Positions 33,185 through 41,694 of a DNA stretch of 64,000 nt are shown here, in pieces; positions within the stretch are counted from its first letter, which is position 1, and the number at the start of each line of letters is the position of its first letter. Both the position numbers and the translations under genes were made by a program. The stretch is from assembly GCA_965247525.1 (NCBI GenBank), contig OZ252015.1, positions 558,001 to 622,000 on the forward strand. The letters are read 5' to 3'. The stretch comes from JAZKID01 sp965247525. GTDB lineage: Bacteria; Pseudomonadota; Alphaproteobacteria; Rhizobiales; UBA4765. Below the pieces are notes generated by a model that was not told the DNA's origin, searched no databases, and saw only the letters and a program-made list of their open reading frames with translations.

Positions 33185-35278
33185 ATGCGGGAAATAATCC
33201 GCTGTTTATTACTCTGTCTTCTTTTGCCTCCGCTACGGCGCATGCCAAGTGCCGTCTGGTTTATTGAAAAAGCAGCAGCCTACATGCCGCTGTTTATCGC
33301 AAAAAAGATGATGTCTCTGGTTGGACACATTGGGCTTCAAAAATCTCGGCGTGTAGAGCGCTTGATCAAAGCTATGACACTTCGTTTTATATTGATTGTC
33401 GGATTTTGCGTAGTCAAGCTGAGATTTTATCGAGCCTCAAAAGCGATTGATTTTAAAGTTCTTGTTTCTACTGCCGGCCTGATGCGCGGCGGCGAAATGT
33501 GGCATTTCACTGCAGATGATATTATGACATGCGTGTCCGATCCAAAAATTATTAAATGGCGGACGACATCTTATAGCTATGAAGCAAGCCTAGTCTCAAA
33601 ACAAATGTTTTATCATTCCAAGGGAATAAGCGGTTTCTTTAACGGAGCGCTTTTTTCGTTTGTATCTTCTCTCAAAATTTTTGGATATCTCGACGAAGCC
33701 TTAAAACTATATCAAGCAATGGCAGCACATCAAAGCAATTCACTGGCCGTACAGGGATTGATAGGTCTCGGCGACATATCACACATCATTTCATTATGGG
33801 AAAAGCAGACATCCAATTACGAGATAATGGGTATCACCTCGTTTTCGCTTTTCGGTGGTTTTAGAAAAGTACTAGTTGAACAGATGTGCTGGACCGCAGC
33901 CCAAAGCGCGAGTTTTGAAAATGCCTGCAGCTATTACCGGGCTGCCGTTAAACGCGATCCACGCCTTGTTATCGGCTGGAACCAGTTGGGCCGCCTAAGC
34001 GCTGACATAGGCCAGCATAAACGCGCCGCGCACTATATGTATGCAGCGCGTAAACGTGCCACGAGCAAGAACATTTCGACCTTGTTTGACCTTGAAACTG
34101 CACGCATGAGATCGCTTGTTGCGCTTGCTGCTGGCCGACCAATAGCGGAATTAGATCAAAAGATTATTGAACATTTTCACGAAGGCAAATTGCAAGTTGT
34201 CGATAAAGTTGAAATGCATGAAGGCTTTGATTTAGTGCAAGATCAGCAAACCGTAATAATCGAATGTGACATCTATCTATCTGAAAAGAAAACATCAGTT
34301 AGAAAAAATTTAAGTATCATGCACATGTCCATGATGAGCGGTGTTAATGGATTAATATCAGCAATTAACGGCGCACCCTTTCTTTTAAACGGCAGCCAAA
34401 TTCAGCATCACGCGACGCCTTTTCCATTCGTAGTTGGTCGCGAGCTTTTTTCGCCATTATATATTGGACAAACAGAAAAGCAGGAAATTTATATTTCTAA
34501 AAATTTCGGTTCTTATGAAAATGTAATTGTTTTAGCAGGTCTTTCTGACAACTATTTTCATTTTCTATTTGATATTCTTGGTACATTGGCATTCATTAAA
34601 CGAGAGATTTGGGAAAAATCAAGATTCCTTATTTTTGGCGAAAGCTTAAAACCTTTTCAAAAAGATCTTTTGCGCCGCATCGGGATTGAAGATAATCGCG
34701 TTGACCTTGCACCAAGAGGAAATCATTTTGTCTCTGTTCGCAACGCAACAGTAACGAGCTATCCAGCATCGCACACGGTAGCACATCCCGAGGTTGTTCG
34801 CTTTTTGCGCGCTGAACTTTTACCTGTTGCTAAGTCAATAAAGCAGGGAAAGCGTGTTTACTTTGTACGCAAGAAGTCACGCGCATTTTCTTTATATGAC
34901 CGAGGCAAAATCGATGCTTTGATGAAGCGTTATGGATTTATCTCATATGATCCGGCCACAATGACTATTCAAGAACAGATCGACGCAATATGTGATGCAG
35001 AAGTTATTGCACTTGATGCGGGTGCCGCCGCAGCCAATCTCATCTTCGCATCGCAAAATGCTAAAGTCATTGTGATGGGAACTTCTGTTCTTGCTTTTTA
35101 TGAAGCTTGGGGCTGCCTTTCTAATGTTCTTCAACTCGATTTAAGCTATGTGATGTCGCAAACTCGAATATCACCAAAATATTTACTCGTGTGGTGTGAC
35201 TTCAAACCAAAAGCAGATATAAAAACCCTTGAAGTATGCTTAAGAGAGAAATGCGATGACGTTCGCCAAGCAAAATAA
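33185..35278 (+). CDS. TPR-repeat GT61-family (DUF563) glycosyltransferase
   Basis: The 697-residue protein has hydrophobic and basic N-terminal helices. A TPR-like helical region follows at about 150-300, with pairs such as ENACSYYRAAVKRDPRLVIGWNQLG. The C-terminal domain (about 375-660) is of glycosyltransferase family 61 (DUF563). NYFHFLFDILG takes the place of the usual N-x-x-H-W-x-x-x family motif, and YFVRKKSRAF and DAGAAAANLIFA are the later landmarks. I chose the ATG at 33185; GTG (33179) and TTG (33176) lie just before it and no clear Shine-Dalgarno separates them. It heads the rightward operon. Gene composition is AT-richer than the housekeeping genes. The acceptor is unknown. Confidence 0.8.
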   Translation: MREIIRCLLLCLLLPPLRRMPSAVWFIEKAAAYMPLFIAKKMMSLVGHIGLQKSRRVERLIKAMTLRFILIVGFCVVKLRFYRASKAIDFKVLVSTAGLMRGGEMWHFTADDIMTCVSDPKIIKWRTTSYSYEASLVSKQMFYHSKGISGFFNGALFSFVSSLKIFGYLDEALKLYQAMAAHQSNSLAVQGLIGLGDISHIISLWEKQTSNYEIMGITSFSLFGGFRKVLVEQMCWTAAQSASFENACSYYRAAVKRDPRLVIGWNQLGRLSADIGQHKRAAHYMYAARKRATSKNISTLFDLETARMRSLVALAAGRPIAELDQKIIEHFHEGKLQVVDKVEMHEGFDLVQDQQTVIIECDIYLSEKKTSVRKNLSIMHMSMMSGVNGLISAINGAPFLLNGSQIQHHATPFPFVVGRELFSPLYIGQTEKQEIYISKNFGSYENVIVLAGLSDNYFHFLFDILGTLAFIKREIWEKSRFLIFGESLKPFQKDLLRRIGIEDNRVDLAPRGNHFVSVRNATVTSYPASHTVAHPEVVRFLRAELLPVAKSIKQGKRVYFVRKKSRAFSLYDRGKIDALMKRYGFISYDPATMTIQEQIDAICDAEVIALDAGAAAANLIFASQNAKVIVMGTSVLAFYEAWGCLSNVLQLDLSYVMSQTRISPKYLLVWCDFKPKADIKTLEVCLREKCDDVRQAK

Positions 35279-35304
35279 ATGTCGATTACAAAAGTGATGA
35301 TATC

Positions 35305-36219
35305 ATGAGTTGGAAAAAACTTGGCTGTGTATTTAATTGTCAACAAATATCCAACTGGCAGAACAGTCATGCTTATGTTCCAACTACTCTGACCCTACCA
35401 GACCGAATACGCGTTTACATCGCCTTTCGTGATGCAGAAAATATAGGGCGTATTGGCTTTGTTGATATTGATCTAGATAATCCAATGCGCGTTCTCGGTG
35501 TTTCGGAAAATCCCTGCTTAGACATTGGGCCACTCGGCGCATTTGACGATAGTGGGATGACGCCTTTATCAGTTATAAAAAACGAGGATGAAATTTGGCT
35601 TTATTATGCCGGCTGGCATCTTTCCCAGACGGTGCGCTATCATCTTTTTACCGGCCTTGCCATCAGTTTGGATGGAGGAATAAATTTTAAAAGGCATAGC
35701 AATGTTCCTGTTCTTGACAGAACAGAACAAGCTTGGCTTGTGCGCTCTGGCGTGTGTGTTCTTAAAGATGGCGAAACATGGAAATGCTGGGGTGCGACTG
35801 GATCTGAAATGATTGAAATTGATGGCAAAAAGATTCCGACCTATGACTGGAGTTACATCGAAAGCAAAGACGGTATTTCATGGCCTCCCCATCACAAGGT
35901 TGCGATATTTAAGGACATTGATCATGGCATTACCGGATATGGACGCTCTCATGTTTTCAAAGAAAATAATATTTATAAAGCGTGGATACCGGTGCGCACT
36001 TACAAAGGCTACCAAAGTATAGGCTATTCCGAGTCATCTGATGGCCTAAATTGGTCTGAGCTTGAATACAAAAATGGACTTTTTCCTTCAGTGGATGGGT
36101 TTGATTCAAAAGAAGTTTGTTTCCCCAACGTGTTCGATGTAGGAGCGCGCCGTTACATGGTCTATAATGGCAACGACTTCGGCAAAACAGGTTTCGGACT
36201 GGCGCTATGGCAGGACTGA
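35305..36219 (+). CDS. Glycosidase-like five-bladed beta-propeller protein
   Basis: A 304-residue protein of short repeated strands with many W, Y, D and G. Recurrent patterns include IWLYYAGWHLSQT, SYIESKDGISWPPH and IGYSESSDGLNW. That repetition of about 50-60 residues is typical of the GH43/GH32-type five-bladed propeller. Candidate acidic residues are plentiful, but I cannot assign a catalytic pair, so it may be a binding protein, not a hydrolase. No signal peptide is seen. Its end overlaps the ABC permease start by 13 nt, so it is translated together with the exporter. Confidence 0.72.
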   Translation: MSWKKLGCVFNCQQISNWQNSHAYVPTTLTLPDRIRVYIAFRDAENIGRIGFVDIDLDNPMRVLGVSENPCLDIGPLGAFDDSGMTPLSVIKNEDEIWLYYAGWHLSQTVRYHLFTGLAISLDGGINFKRHSNVPVLDRTEQAWLVRSGVCVLKDGETWKCWGATGSEMIEIDGKKIPTYDWSYIESKDGISWPPHHKVAIFKDIDHGITGYGRSHVFKENNIYKAWIPVRTYKGYQSIGYSESSDGLNWSELEYKNGLFPSVDGFDSKEVCFPNVFDVGARRYMVYNGNDFGKTGFGLALWQD

Positions 36220-37061
36220 ACGTGCGTGGCACAGATTTAAAGCTTGATCGGAGCATTACTCCAAGGTCGCGTTTTAACGGAGCGGCTGAGGACCTTATTT
36301 GCGGGCTTGCTCTCTGGCACTCATGGGGTACCAAAGCCTGGTACGATATTATTTTACGCTATCGCCGCACTGTCATCGGTCCGTTTTGGATGGTGTTAAC
36401 GACAGGTTTAATGATTGCTTGTCTATCCCTGATCGCACCGGCTTTGTTTGGCGGCGGCAATGCCAATTTTATACCTTATCTGACGATCGGCCTGATTAGC
36501 TGGAATTTTCTGTCCTTAAGCATAAGTGAACTTTCTGCGACATTTATCGAGCAAGGCAACGAAATACGCAATGTGCGTTTGCCCTTTTCAATTTATGTTT
36601 ACAGAATTATTCTTCGCAACATTATCAGTTATGCTCATCTTCTAACGCTGTATCTGATTGTTGCAATCTATTTTAAAATTTTTGCCTTGTCTTACATCCC
36701 GCTGTTTATCGCTGGGCTTTTGCTCGTTGTTTTAAATTTTGTGTGGGTTGGCTTTGTTCTTGGTACACTTTGCGCGCGTTATCGTGACATTCAACAGGTT
36801 GTAGGCTCGGTCCTCACCATCGGCTTTCTTTTAACGCCGGTATTTTGGGACAAAACCCTTTTGCTTGGCACAGGTGCGCGCAGCCTGGTCGTACATCTCA
36901 ACCCGTTGGCGCATATGCTTGAAATTTTGCGGGCGCCACTTCTTGCACAGGTTCCGTCTTGGGAGCATTACGCGTTTTTGATCGGCAGCGTTGTTTTAGG
37001 CTTTCTACTCATGGCATTTTTATATGCCAAAAAAATGCGCCGTGTGGTGTTGTGGATATGA
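36207..37061 (+). CDS. ABC-2 polysaccharide exporter permease (Wzm/KpsM-like)
   Basis: A 284-residue membrane protein with an amphipathic N-terminus and six hydrophobic helices. The segment RYRRTVIGPFWMVL just before TM1 is typical of Wzm/RfbA-type permeases of O-antigen and capsule exporters. It ends in a basic tail and overlaps by ATGA the ATPase gene. It would form the membrane channel for a finished glycan chain on its lipid carrier. Confidence 0.93.
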   Translation: MAGLNVRGTDLKLDRSITPRSRFNGAAEDLICGLALWHSWGTKAWYDIILRYRRTVIGPFWMVLTTGLMIACLSLIAPALFGGGNANFIPYLTIGLISWNFLSLSISELSATFIEQGNEIRNVRLPFSIYVYRIILRNIISYAHLLTLYLIVAIYFKIFALSYIPLFIAGLLLVVLNFVWVGFVLGTLCARYRDIQQVVGSVLTIGFLLTPVFWDKTLLLGTGARSLVVHLNPLAHMLEILRAPLLAQVPSWEHYAFLIGSVVLGFLLMAFLYAKKMRRVVLWI

Positions 37062-37822
37062 CACCTGCATTGACGGTCGTTGCCGAGAACGTGTCACTCA
37101 GCTATCCGGTTTATGGCGGACCGCAAATGACACTGCGTGGAATGATAGCCGACCGGCTGTATTTCAAGGGTCGCGCAAAAACACCCAAACATGTGGCCGC
37201 CTTGAAAGATATCAGCTTTGAAACGTTCAAGGGCGACCGCGTCGCATTGATCGGTCCCAATGGTGCAGGAAAATCTACCTTGTTGCGCCTTATCAGTGAT
37301 ATTTATCAACCCGACTTAGGAAAACTCAATCATTTCGGTACTGTCCTTCCCCTTCTTGGTGCGCTACCGGGCATTAGCAGCGACGCCAGCGGTTATGAAA
37401 ATATCAAATTGGCTGTGTATTCGATCGGTCTGGCCCGCGACAGGCTTGCGGATGTCATTGCCGAGGTCGAGGAATTTTCCCAGCTGGGCGATTTCCTGTC
37501 GCTACCCCTCAAAACCTATTCGTCCGGTATGGTGGCACGCTTGTTTTTCGCTGTCCTGACATCGCTGACTGCGGATATTTTTGTGATGGATGAATTTTCT
37601 TTCGCAACTGGCGATGCTTCATTCAAGGAGCGCGCCCAAAAGCGCGCACGAAACCTTTTGGAGCGCGCAAGTACAGTGTTCATTGCAAGTCATGACAGTG
37701 ATCTTTTACGTAATACCTGTAACAAGGCGATCTATCTAAAAAATGGAACGCTGGCCGCATTCGGACCTTTCGAAGATGTTTTACGCGACTATGAAAAAGA
37801 CATTGCTGCACAGCATGGTTGA
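37058..37822 (+). CDS. ABC polysaccharide exporter ATPase (Wzt/KpsT-like, no binding module)
   Basis: A 254-residue ABC ATPase with Walker A GPNGAGKST (66-74), the shortened signature YSSGM near 154-158 typical of this subfamily, Walker B FVMDE (176-179) and an H-loop (IASHDSDL). It lacks the roughly 150-200-residue C-terminal carbohydrate-binding domain of Wzt proteins that recognise a capped O-antigen. It is therefore like KpsT/RfbE without chain-end recognition. The ATG at 37058 overlaps the permease stop; a longer frame from 36959 lies inside the permease gene. The next gene overlaps it by 8 nt. Confidence 0.93.
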   Translation: MTPALTVVAENVSLSYPVYGGPQMTLRGMIADRLYFKGRAKTPKHVAALKDISFETFKGDRVALIGPNGAGKSTLLRLISDIYQPDLGKLNHFGTVLPLLGALPGISSDASGYENIKLAVYSIGLARDRLADVIAEVEEFSQLGDFLSLPLKTYSSGMVARLFFAVLTSLTADIFVMDEFSFATGDASFKERAQKRARNLLERASTVFIASHDSDLLRNTCNKAIYLKNGTLAAFGPFEDVLRDYEKDIAAQHG

Positions 37823-38813
37823 TTTTGCTGAAAACAGCCCTTTGGTCAGCATTGTCATTCCAACTTACAATCAGGAAAATTTTATTGCCGAAGCAATCGG
37901 CGGTGCCTTGCGGCAGACTTACCGCAACCTTCAGATCATCGTTGCTGACGATGCTTCAATCGATGAAACGCTCAATCTGGCAAAAGATTTTGCATTGCGT
38001 GACACGCGCGTTGAAGTTCTTGAAACAACACAAAATCTGGGTATTACCAACAATGCCCGCCGCTGCGTGCCCTACATCAAAGGAAAATACGTCGTCTGGT
38101 TTGCCGGCGACGATGTCATGTATCCGCAAAAAATCGCGCGGCAGGTTGAAGCGCTGGAAGGTGATAGCCGAGCTGCGCTGTGCTACCATAACACATCCGT
38201 TTTCGACAGCGCGCGCACTCAAGTCTTGTTCAGCTACAACGACTGGCTTATCGGCCAACGTGCTTTCGAGGGCGATATCGTCGCACCACTTCTGCTCTAC
38301 AGATGTTTTATTTCCGGCACATCTGCCATGGTTCGCGCCTCCTGCATGTGCCTGCATGATCCGCGCATTGCCGCGGCAAGCGACTGGCTGATGTTCATTG
38401 AAACAGCACGACAAGGAGCGACGATCTATATACCGGAAATTCTCGGCGCGTATCGTCGGCACGCCGCAAATGTCACGGCGCGAAAACCATGCACGCGCGA
38501 GGAAATGCTGACCTATGACATTGTTGGTGCGCAAATGCCGCAGATGGAAAATGCCATTGCACGCGGCAAGGCACGCATGCTGCTAAATTACGGGTTCAAA
38601 TATCTCTTGAAAGGCGACCTGAAAGCGTCGGCTGGATCGTTAATGGAAATGCTTATTTTAATAAGAGAAAAACCTGACATGTGTTTTTTCCTGATACGGT
38701 CATTCGGTGCAGCGTTTTTAAAAACAATATTGATGCCTTTATCGCCTTATTTTTTACGGCACCGACGCGCCAGCATGTATCTCAAGCGTTATCTTGACAC
38801 ATTAAAAGAATGA
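37815..38813 (+). CDS. Glycosyltransferase family 2
   Basis: A 332-residue GT-A glycosyltransferase. The N-terminal SIVIPTYNQENFIAEAIGGAL and VADDASIDETL supply nucleotide-sugar binding. FAGDDVMYPQ is the likely DxD-like metal site. The C-terminus is basic and may associate with the membrane. I selected the ATG at 37815, which overlaps the ATPase stop by 8 nt; longer starts would overlap further into the ATPase gene. It is the last gene of the rightward operon. The sugar donor is unknown. Confidence 0.9.
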   Translation: MVDFAENSPLVSIVIPTYNQENFIAEAIGGALRQTYRNLQIIVADDASIDETLNLAKDFALRDTRVEVLETTQNLGITNNARRCVPYIKGKYVVWFAGDDVMYPQKIARQVEALEGDSRAALCYHNTSVFDSARTQVLFSYNDWLIGQRAFEGDIVAPLLLYRCFISGTSAMVRASCMCLHDPRIAAASDWLMFIETARQGATIYIPEILGAYRRHAANVTARKPCTREEMLTYDIVGAQMPQMENAIARGKARMLLNYGFKYLLKGDLKASAGSLMEMLILIREKPDMCFFLIRSFGAAFLKTILMPLSPYFLRHRRASMYLKRYLDTLKE

Positions 38814-38846
38814 CCCCGAGACCAGATTTATCTCATCGGTAAAATT

Positions 38847-39986
38847 TTATGGCGCAACATTCATCAAACGAAGTTGTTCAAGCAGGCTGGCTGGGTCGAT
38901 TGAAAAATCATCGTGCACGGCAAATTTGTCCGTGACGGTGTAGGCACGCGGCCCCGCCAGATAAGATATATTAGCCTTGGCAATAGCTGCAAGATCGTCC
39001 CAGTAGGGATATTTTTTATAAGGGTGGTCTGAATGAAGAACCAAAATTTTTGCTTGCGGCGCGCACCATAAAATGTTGGCAAAACTGGCGCTTGAAGGAC
39101 CGACAATGACAGATGCTCGCGAAAAGGCGGCCACTTGCTGGTCAATATTTAGGTCACCCATAGAAATGCCTTCAAACCCATACTCCCGCAGTCGGGTTTC
39201 TATTTCATCCTCATTTGTCAGCTTGCGGTAATTGCCGCCACGCTTGACGAAAAGTTTACGGCCATCTGGGCCAGCGCAGCTGTCGATAAAGGTTTGTAGA
39301 GACAGGCGCAGCTGCGCAAGAATACCCATCGGCAAATGGATGGTGCTACGGCTAGGCGGCTGCTCGTATGTATCGAGAATGCGCGAAATTTCAGAAGGAT
39401 AGGTCAGTGCGCCGACACGGTACCAGCAAAGCCCGTTCAGTTTTACAACGGAGCGCTGTTTGTTTTTGATCATATCAAGAAGAGAATAAAGATTGGGGTG
39501 GAGGCCGTCGGTCACCAGCAGGGGAATTGTTGTGTCGGCAAGCAATGTCTCGGTTACGAACAGTCTCGGCAAAACCTCTACAATCCAGTGAAAATAATTG
39601 CTCTCATGTTCTTTCATTAAATGAACGCCGCATGCAATTTCATGCGGATTGACGGCATCGGTGATCAATAAAGTTTTGAGCCGGCGGCGGAGTATTGAAA
39701 GCGTACTGTTCTTGGGCGGCAATCCAAATGTTTCCCAAGACGAATAAATTTCATCGCTTAACGCTTTACCCGAGCGCGTAAGGATGAGGCCGCTGTTTGG
39801 CTTGACAATGACATCCCTAAATGACGCCAGATATGGTTGAAGATAATCAACGCATGATGACTGATAAGGCGTGACAGCAATTTTGCGTGCACCCCACCGG
39901 CGTCTCTTAACAAAACTGCTCGCCGATTTTAAGACCCAGCGCATCTTGCCAGCATGGACAGCGGGTAAATGCGGCGAAAACAGCAT
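38847..39986 (-). CDS. GT61-family (DUF563) glycosyltransferase
   Basis: The 379-residue protein carries the GT61 landmarks. These are ESNYFHWIVEVLPRLF, the RKLFVKRGGNYRKL region and VIVGPSSASFANILW near the C-terminus, which correspond to the N-x-x-H-W, R-x-x-R and G-x-x-x-x-N family pattern. It is a second GT61 in the island, unrelated in length to the TPR-bearing one. The ATG at 39986 follows the DUF849 stop after one base; a longer frame to 40025 overlaps it. It is the last gene of the leftward trio. Confidence 0.85.
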   Translation of the reverse strand: MLFSPHLPAVHAGKMRWVLKSASSFVKRRRWGARKIAVTPYQSSCVDYLQPYLASFRDVIVKPNSGLILTRSGKALSDEIYSSWETFGLPPKNSTLSILRRRLKTLLITDAVNPHEIACGVHLMKEHESNYFHWIVEVLPRLFVTETLLADTTIPLLVTDGLHPNLYSLLDMIKNKQRSVVKLNGLCWYRVGALTYPSEISRILDTYEQPPSRSTIHLPMGILAQLRLSLQTFIDSCAGPDGRKLFVKRGGNYRKLTNEDEIETRLREYGFEGISMGDLNIDQQVAAFSRASVIVGPSSASFANILWCAPQAKILVLHSDHPYKKYPYWDDLAAIAKANISYLAGPRAYTVTDKFAVHDDFSIDPASLLEQLRLMNVAP

Positions 39987-39987
39987 A

Positions 39988-40845
39988 TTAAAAAGTATCG
40001 AGCCGGAGCATCTGGCGCAGTTCAAGCGGTGTCATGACGCCGCGCCCATTCATGTCAGCAAAACCAATAGCCCGCTGAACAAGCTGCTCGTTGGTCGCGC
40101 AGGATGTGCCGTTCTGATCCAACCAAAGATTGTCTTCAAGGCCCGTGCGCACGCCATCTGCAACTATCGCGCCAAGTGCTGTCATGGACCGTTGTGTCCT
40201 GCCGGTTCCACCCAGGCTGTAAAACGTGCCTTCAGGCAATGCCGAAATCACAGCGGAAATACTCAAAAGATCGGACTGTGCTGACGCAATGTTGCCAAAG
40301 ATCAGATTGGCATAATGTGGCGGCTTGCAACCAAGTTTACTAATCAAATACGCCATGTAATTTGCCATGCCGAGATCAAAAATCTCAAATTCAGGGCAAA
40401 TGCCCTTGTCGTGCATGGTTTCGATAAGCCGCAAAATCATATCGGGCGAATTGATGCTGGCTTGCTGTGAAAAATTGATGGAGGACGGGGTGAGAGACGC
40501 CATATCCGGCTTCAGGTCTCCGGTCAGCTGCAACACATCGGAGCGTTCCGCAAATGTGATATGGCTTCTGCCCGAACATGAAACGCAAATAAGAAGGTCT
40601 GACCTGTGCGTCCTGATACCTTCTATGATCTGCGCATAAATTTTCCGATCACAGCTTGGAAAGCCTTCCGCGCTTCGGGCGTGAAGATGCGCAATGGTGA
40701 CACCAAGCTCGGCGGCGCGCAGCACATCTTTGACAATTTCTTTGGGCGTCAACGGGACATGCGCACTTATCGCACGCGTTGGCACCATGCCGGTGGGCGC
40801 AAGATTGATGATCAAGGGCGCAGTCTTGGGCACGACCTTTGTCAT
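39988..40845 (-). CDS. Beta-keto acid cleavage enzyme family protein (DUF849, KCE-like)
   Basis: A 285-residue TIM-barrel protein of the BKACE/DUF849 family. The metal-binding HLHAR motif near residue 53, the start PLIINLAPTGMVPTR and the glycine-rich SLGGTGRTQ segment match the 3-keto-5-aminohexanoate cleavage enzyme pattern. Members cleave a beta-keto acid with acetyl-CoA to give acetoacetate and a new CoA ester. Its place between a NeuD-like acyltransferase and a GT61 is unusual. It may supply an acyl-CoA for sugar acylation, which is inference. It overlaps the upstream gene by ATGA. Confidence 0.85.
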   Translation of the reverse strand: MTKVVPKTAPLIINLAPTGMVPTRAISAHVPLTPKEIVKDVLRAAELGVTIAHLHARSAEGFPSCDRKIYAQIIEGIRTHRSDLLICVSCSGRSHITFAERSDVLQLTGDLKPDMASLTPSSINFSQQASINSPDMILRLIETMHDKGICPEFEIFDLGMANYMAYLISKLGCKPPHYANLIFGNIASAQSDLLSISAVISALPEGTFYSLGGTGRTQRSMTALGAIVADGVRTGLEDNLWLDQNGTSCATNEQLVQRAIGFADMNGRGVMTPLELRQMLRLDTF

Positions 40846-41516
40846 GAAACACTTACGCCATTGTAGCCGGCAATGCCGGATTTGGTGACTTTGGCGGGAT
40901 GGCCCATGACAAGCGTATTGGCCGGCACGTCCTCAACAACAACTGAACCGGCCGACACGACCGCGTTTTCGCCTATGAAAAGACCCGGCAGCACAACAGC
41001 GCCAGCGCCAATGACTGCGCCGCGTCCGACCGTGACATGGCCGGCGACTGTCACACCAGGGCCGATTGAGACGTAATCGTCCGCGATGAAATGATGGCCC
41101 AGTGAGGCTGATCTGTTGACAAAAACATGGCGGCCCAGCCGGCACACGCCACCAGCCGTGACCCCGCAATTCACATAGCTGCCTGTACCGGCTTCAAATG
41201 AGCTTGGCACGATTGCGGTGGGATCTATCAGACAGGCAAAGTCGTTCGCACCGCGACTTTTCAGTTCTTTCAACGCATTTTGGCGGTGGCCCGGGGTAAA
41301 CAGCGGAACGGCAATAGGATGCGTAAAGAGTTCAGCGTCCACACTGTCGATGTAAATAGTGTCATCGCTTCTGGTTGAAAAATCATCGCCGTCTATGTTT
41401 TTGATGGTGGCAAGAATGGGAATCCCAAGCCGCATACATGTCTGCTCGACATCAACAATAATCGGCGAGCCGACACCATAGAGCACGACAGACAATAACG
41501 ACGCGCTTAATTGCAT
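40842..41516 (-). CDS. NeuD/PglD-like acyltransferase (left-handed beta-helix)
   Basis: A 224-residue protein. It has an N-terminal Rossmann-like domain (VVLYGVGSPIIVDVE) and a C-terminal beta-helix of hexapeptide repeats (GSYVNCGVTAGGVCRLGRHV through DYVSIGPGVTVAGHVTVGRG). It is similar in design to the acyltransferase at 28187-28864 but clearly a different sequence. It would acylate an amino or hydroxyl group of a nucleotide sugar. Its ATG is only 17 nt after the 3' end of the tRNA-Lys gene on the same strand, with an AAGGG stretch directly before it. Confidence 0.85.
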   Translation of the reverse strand: MQLSASLLSVVLYGVGSPIIVDVEQTCMRLGIPILATIKNIDGDDFSTRSDDTIYIDSVDAELFTHPIAVPLFTPGHRQNALKELKSRGANDFACLIDPTAIVPSSFEAGTGSYVNCGVTAGGVCRLGRHVFVNRSASLGHHFIADDYVSIGPGVTVAGHVTVGRGAVIGAGAVVLPGLFIGENAVVSAGSVVVEDVPANTLVMGHPAKVTKSGIAGYNGVSVS

Positions 41517-41533
41517 AACCCTTACTCAAAACA

Positions 41534-41609
41534 TGGTGGGTGATGTAGGGCTCGAACCTACGACCCGGTGATTAAGAGTCACCTGCTCTACCAACTGAGC
41601 TAATCACCC
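41534..41609 (-). tRNA. tRNA-Lys (anticodon CTT)
   Basis: A complete 76-nt cloverleaf on the minus strand. The acceptor stem is GGGTGAT/ATCACCC. The D-arm is AGCTCAGTTGGTAGAGC. The anticodon stem GGTGA/TCACC encloses CTCTTAA, anticodon CTT reading AAG. The T-arm contains GTTCGAGCC, and CCA is encoded at 41534-41536. It lies immediately upstream of the NeuD-DUF849-GT61 genes. Confidence 0.97.
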
Positions 41610-41619
41610 CACGACATGT

Positions 41620-41648
41620 CTCATGCGCGAAAGCCCGCACGGCGTCAA
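41620..41648 (-). promoter_or_regulatory. Candidate promoter of tRNA-Lys
   Basis: On the minus strand TTGACG (41648-41643) is followed after exactly 17 nt by CATGAG (41625-41620), and transcription would start near the mature tRNA 5' end at 41609. The -35 is strong and the -10 weak. The same transcript could run on into the three downstream genes. Confidence 0.45.
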
Positions 41649-41694
41649 TGGTTCAAAAACCTGTCAGGCTTTGAGATTATTGAAGCTTTTTAGA

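Noticed and set aside
41534..41609. tRNA-Lys as the integration site of the polysaccharide island
   Set aside because: No integrase, no repeat of the tRNA 3' end elsewhere in the window and no plasmid or phage genes. The proximity is better explained by co-transcription.
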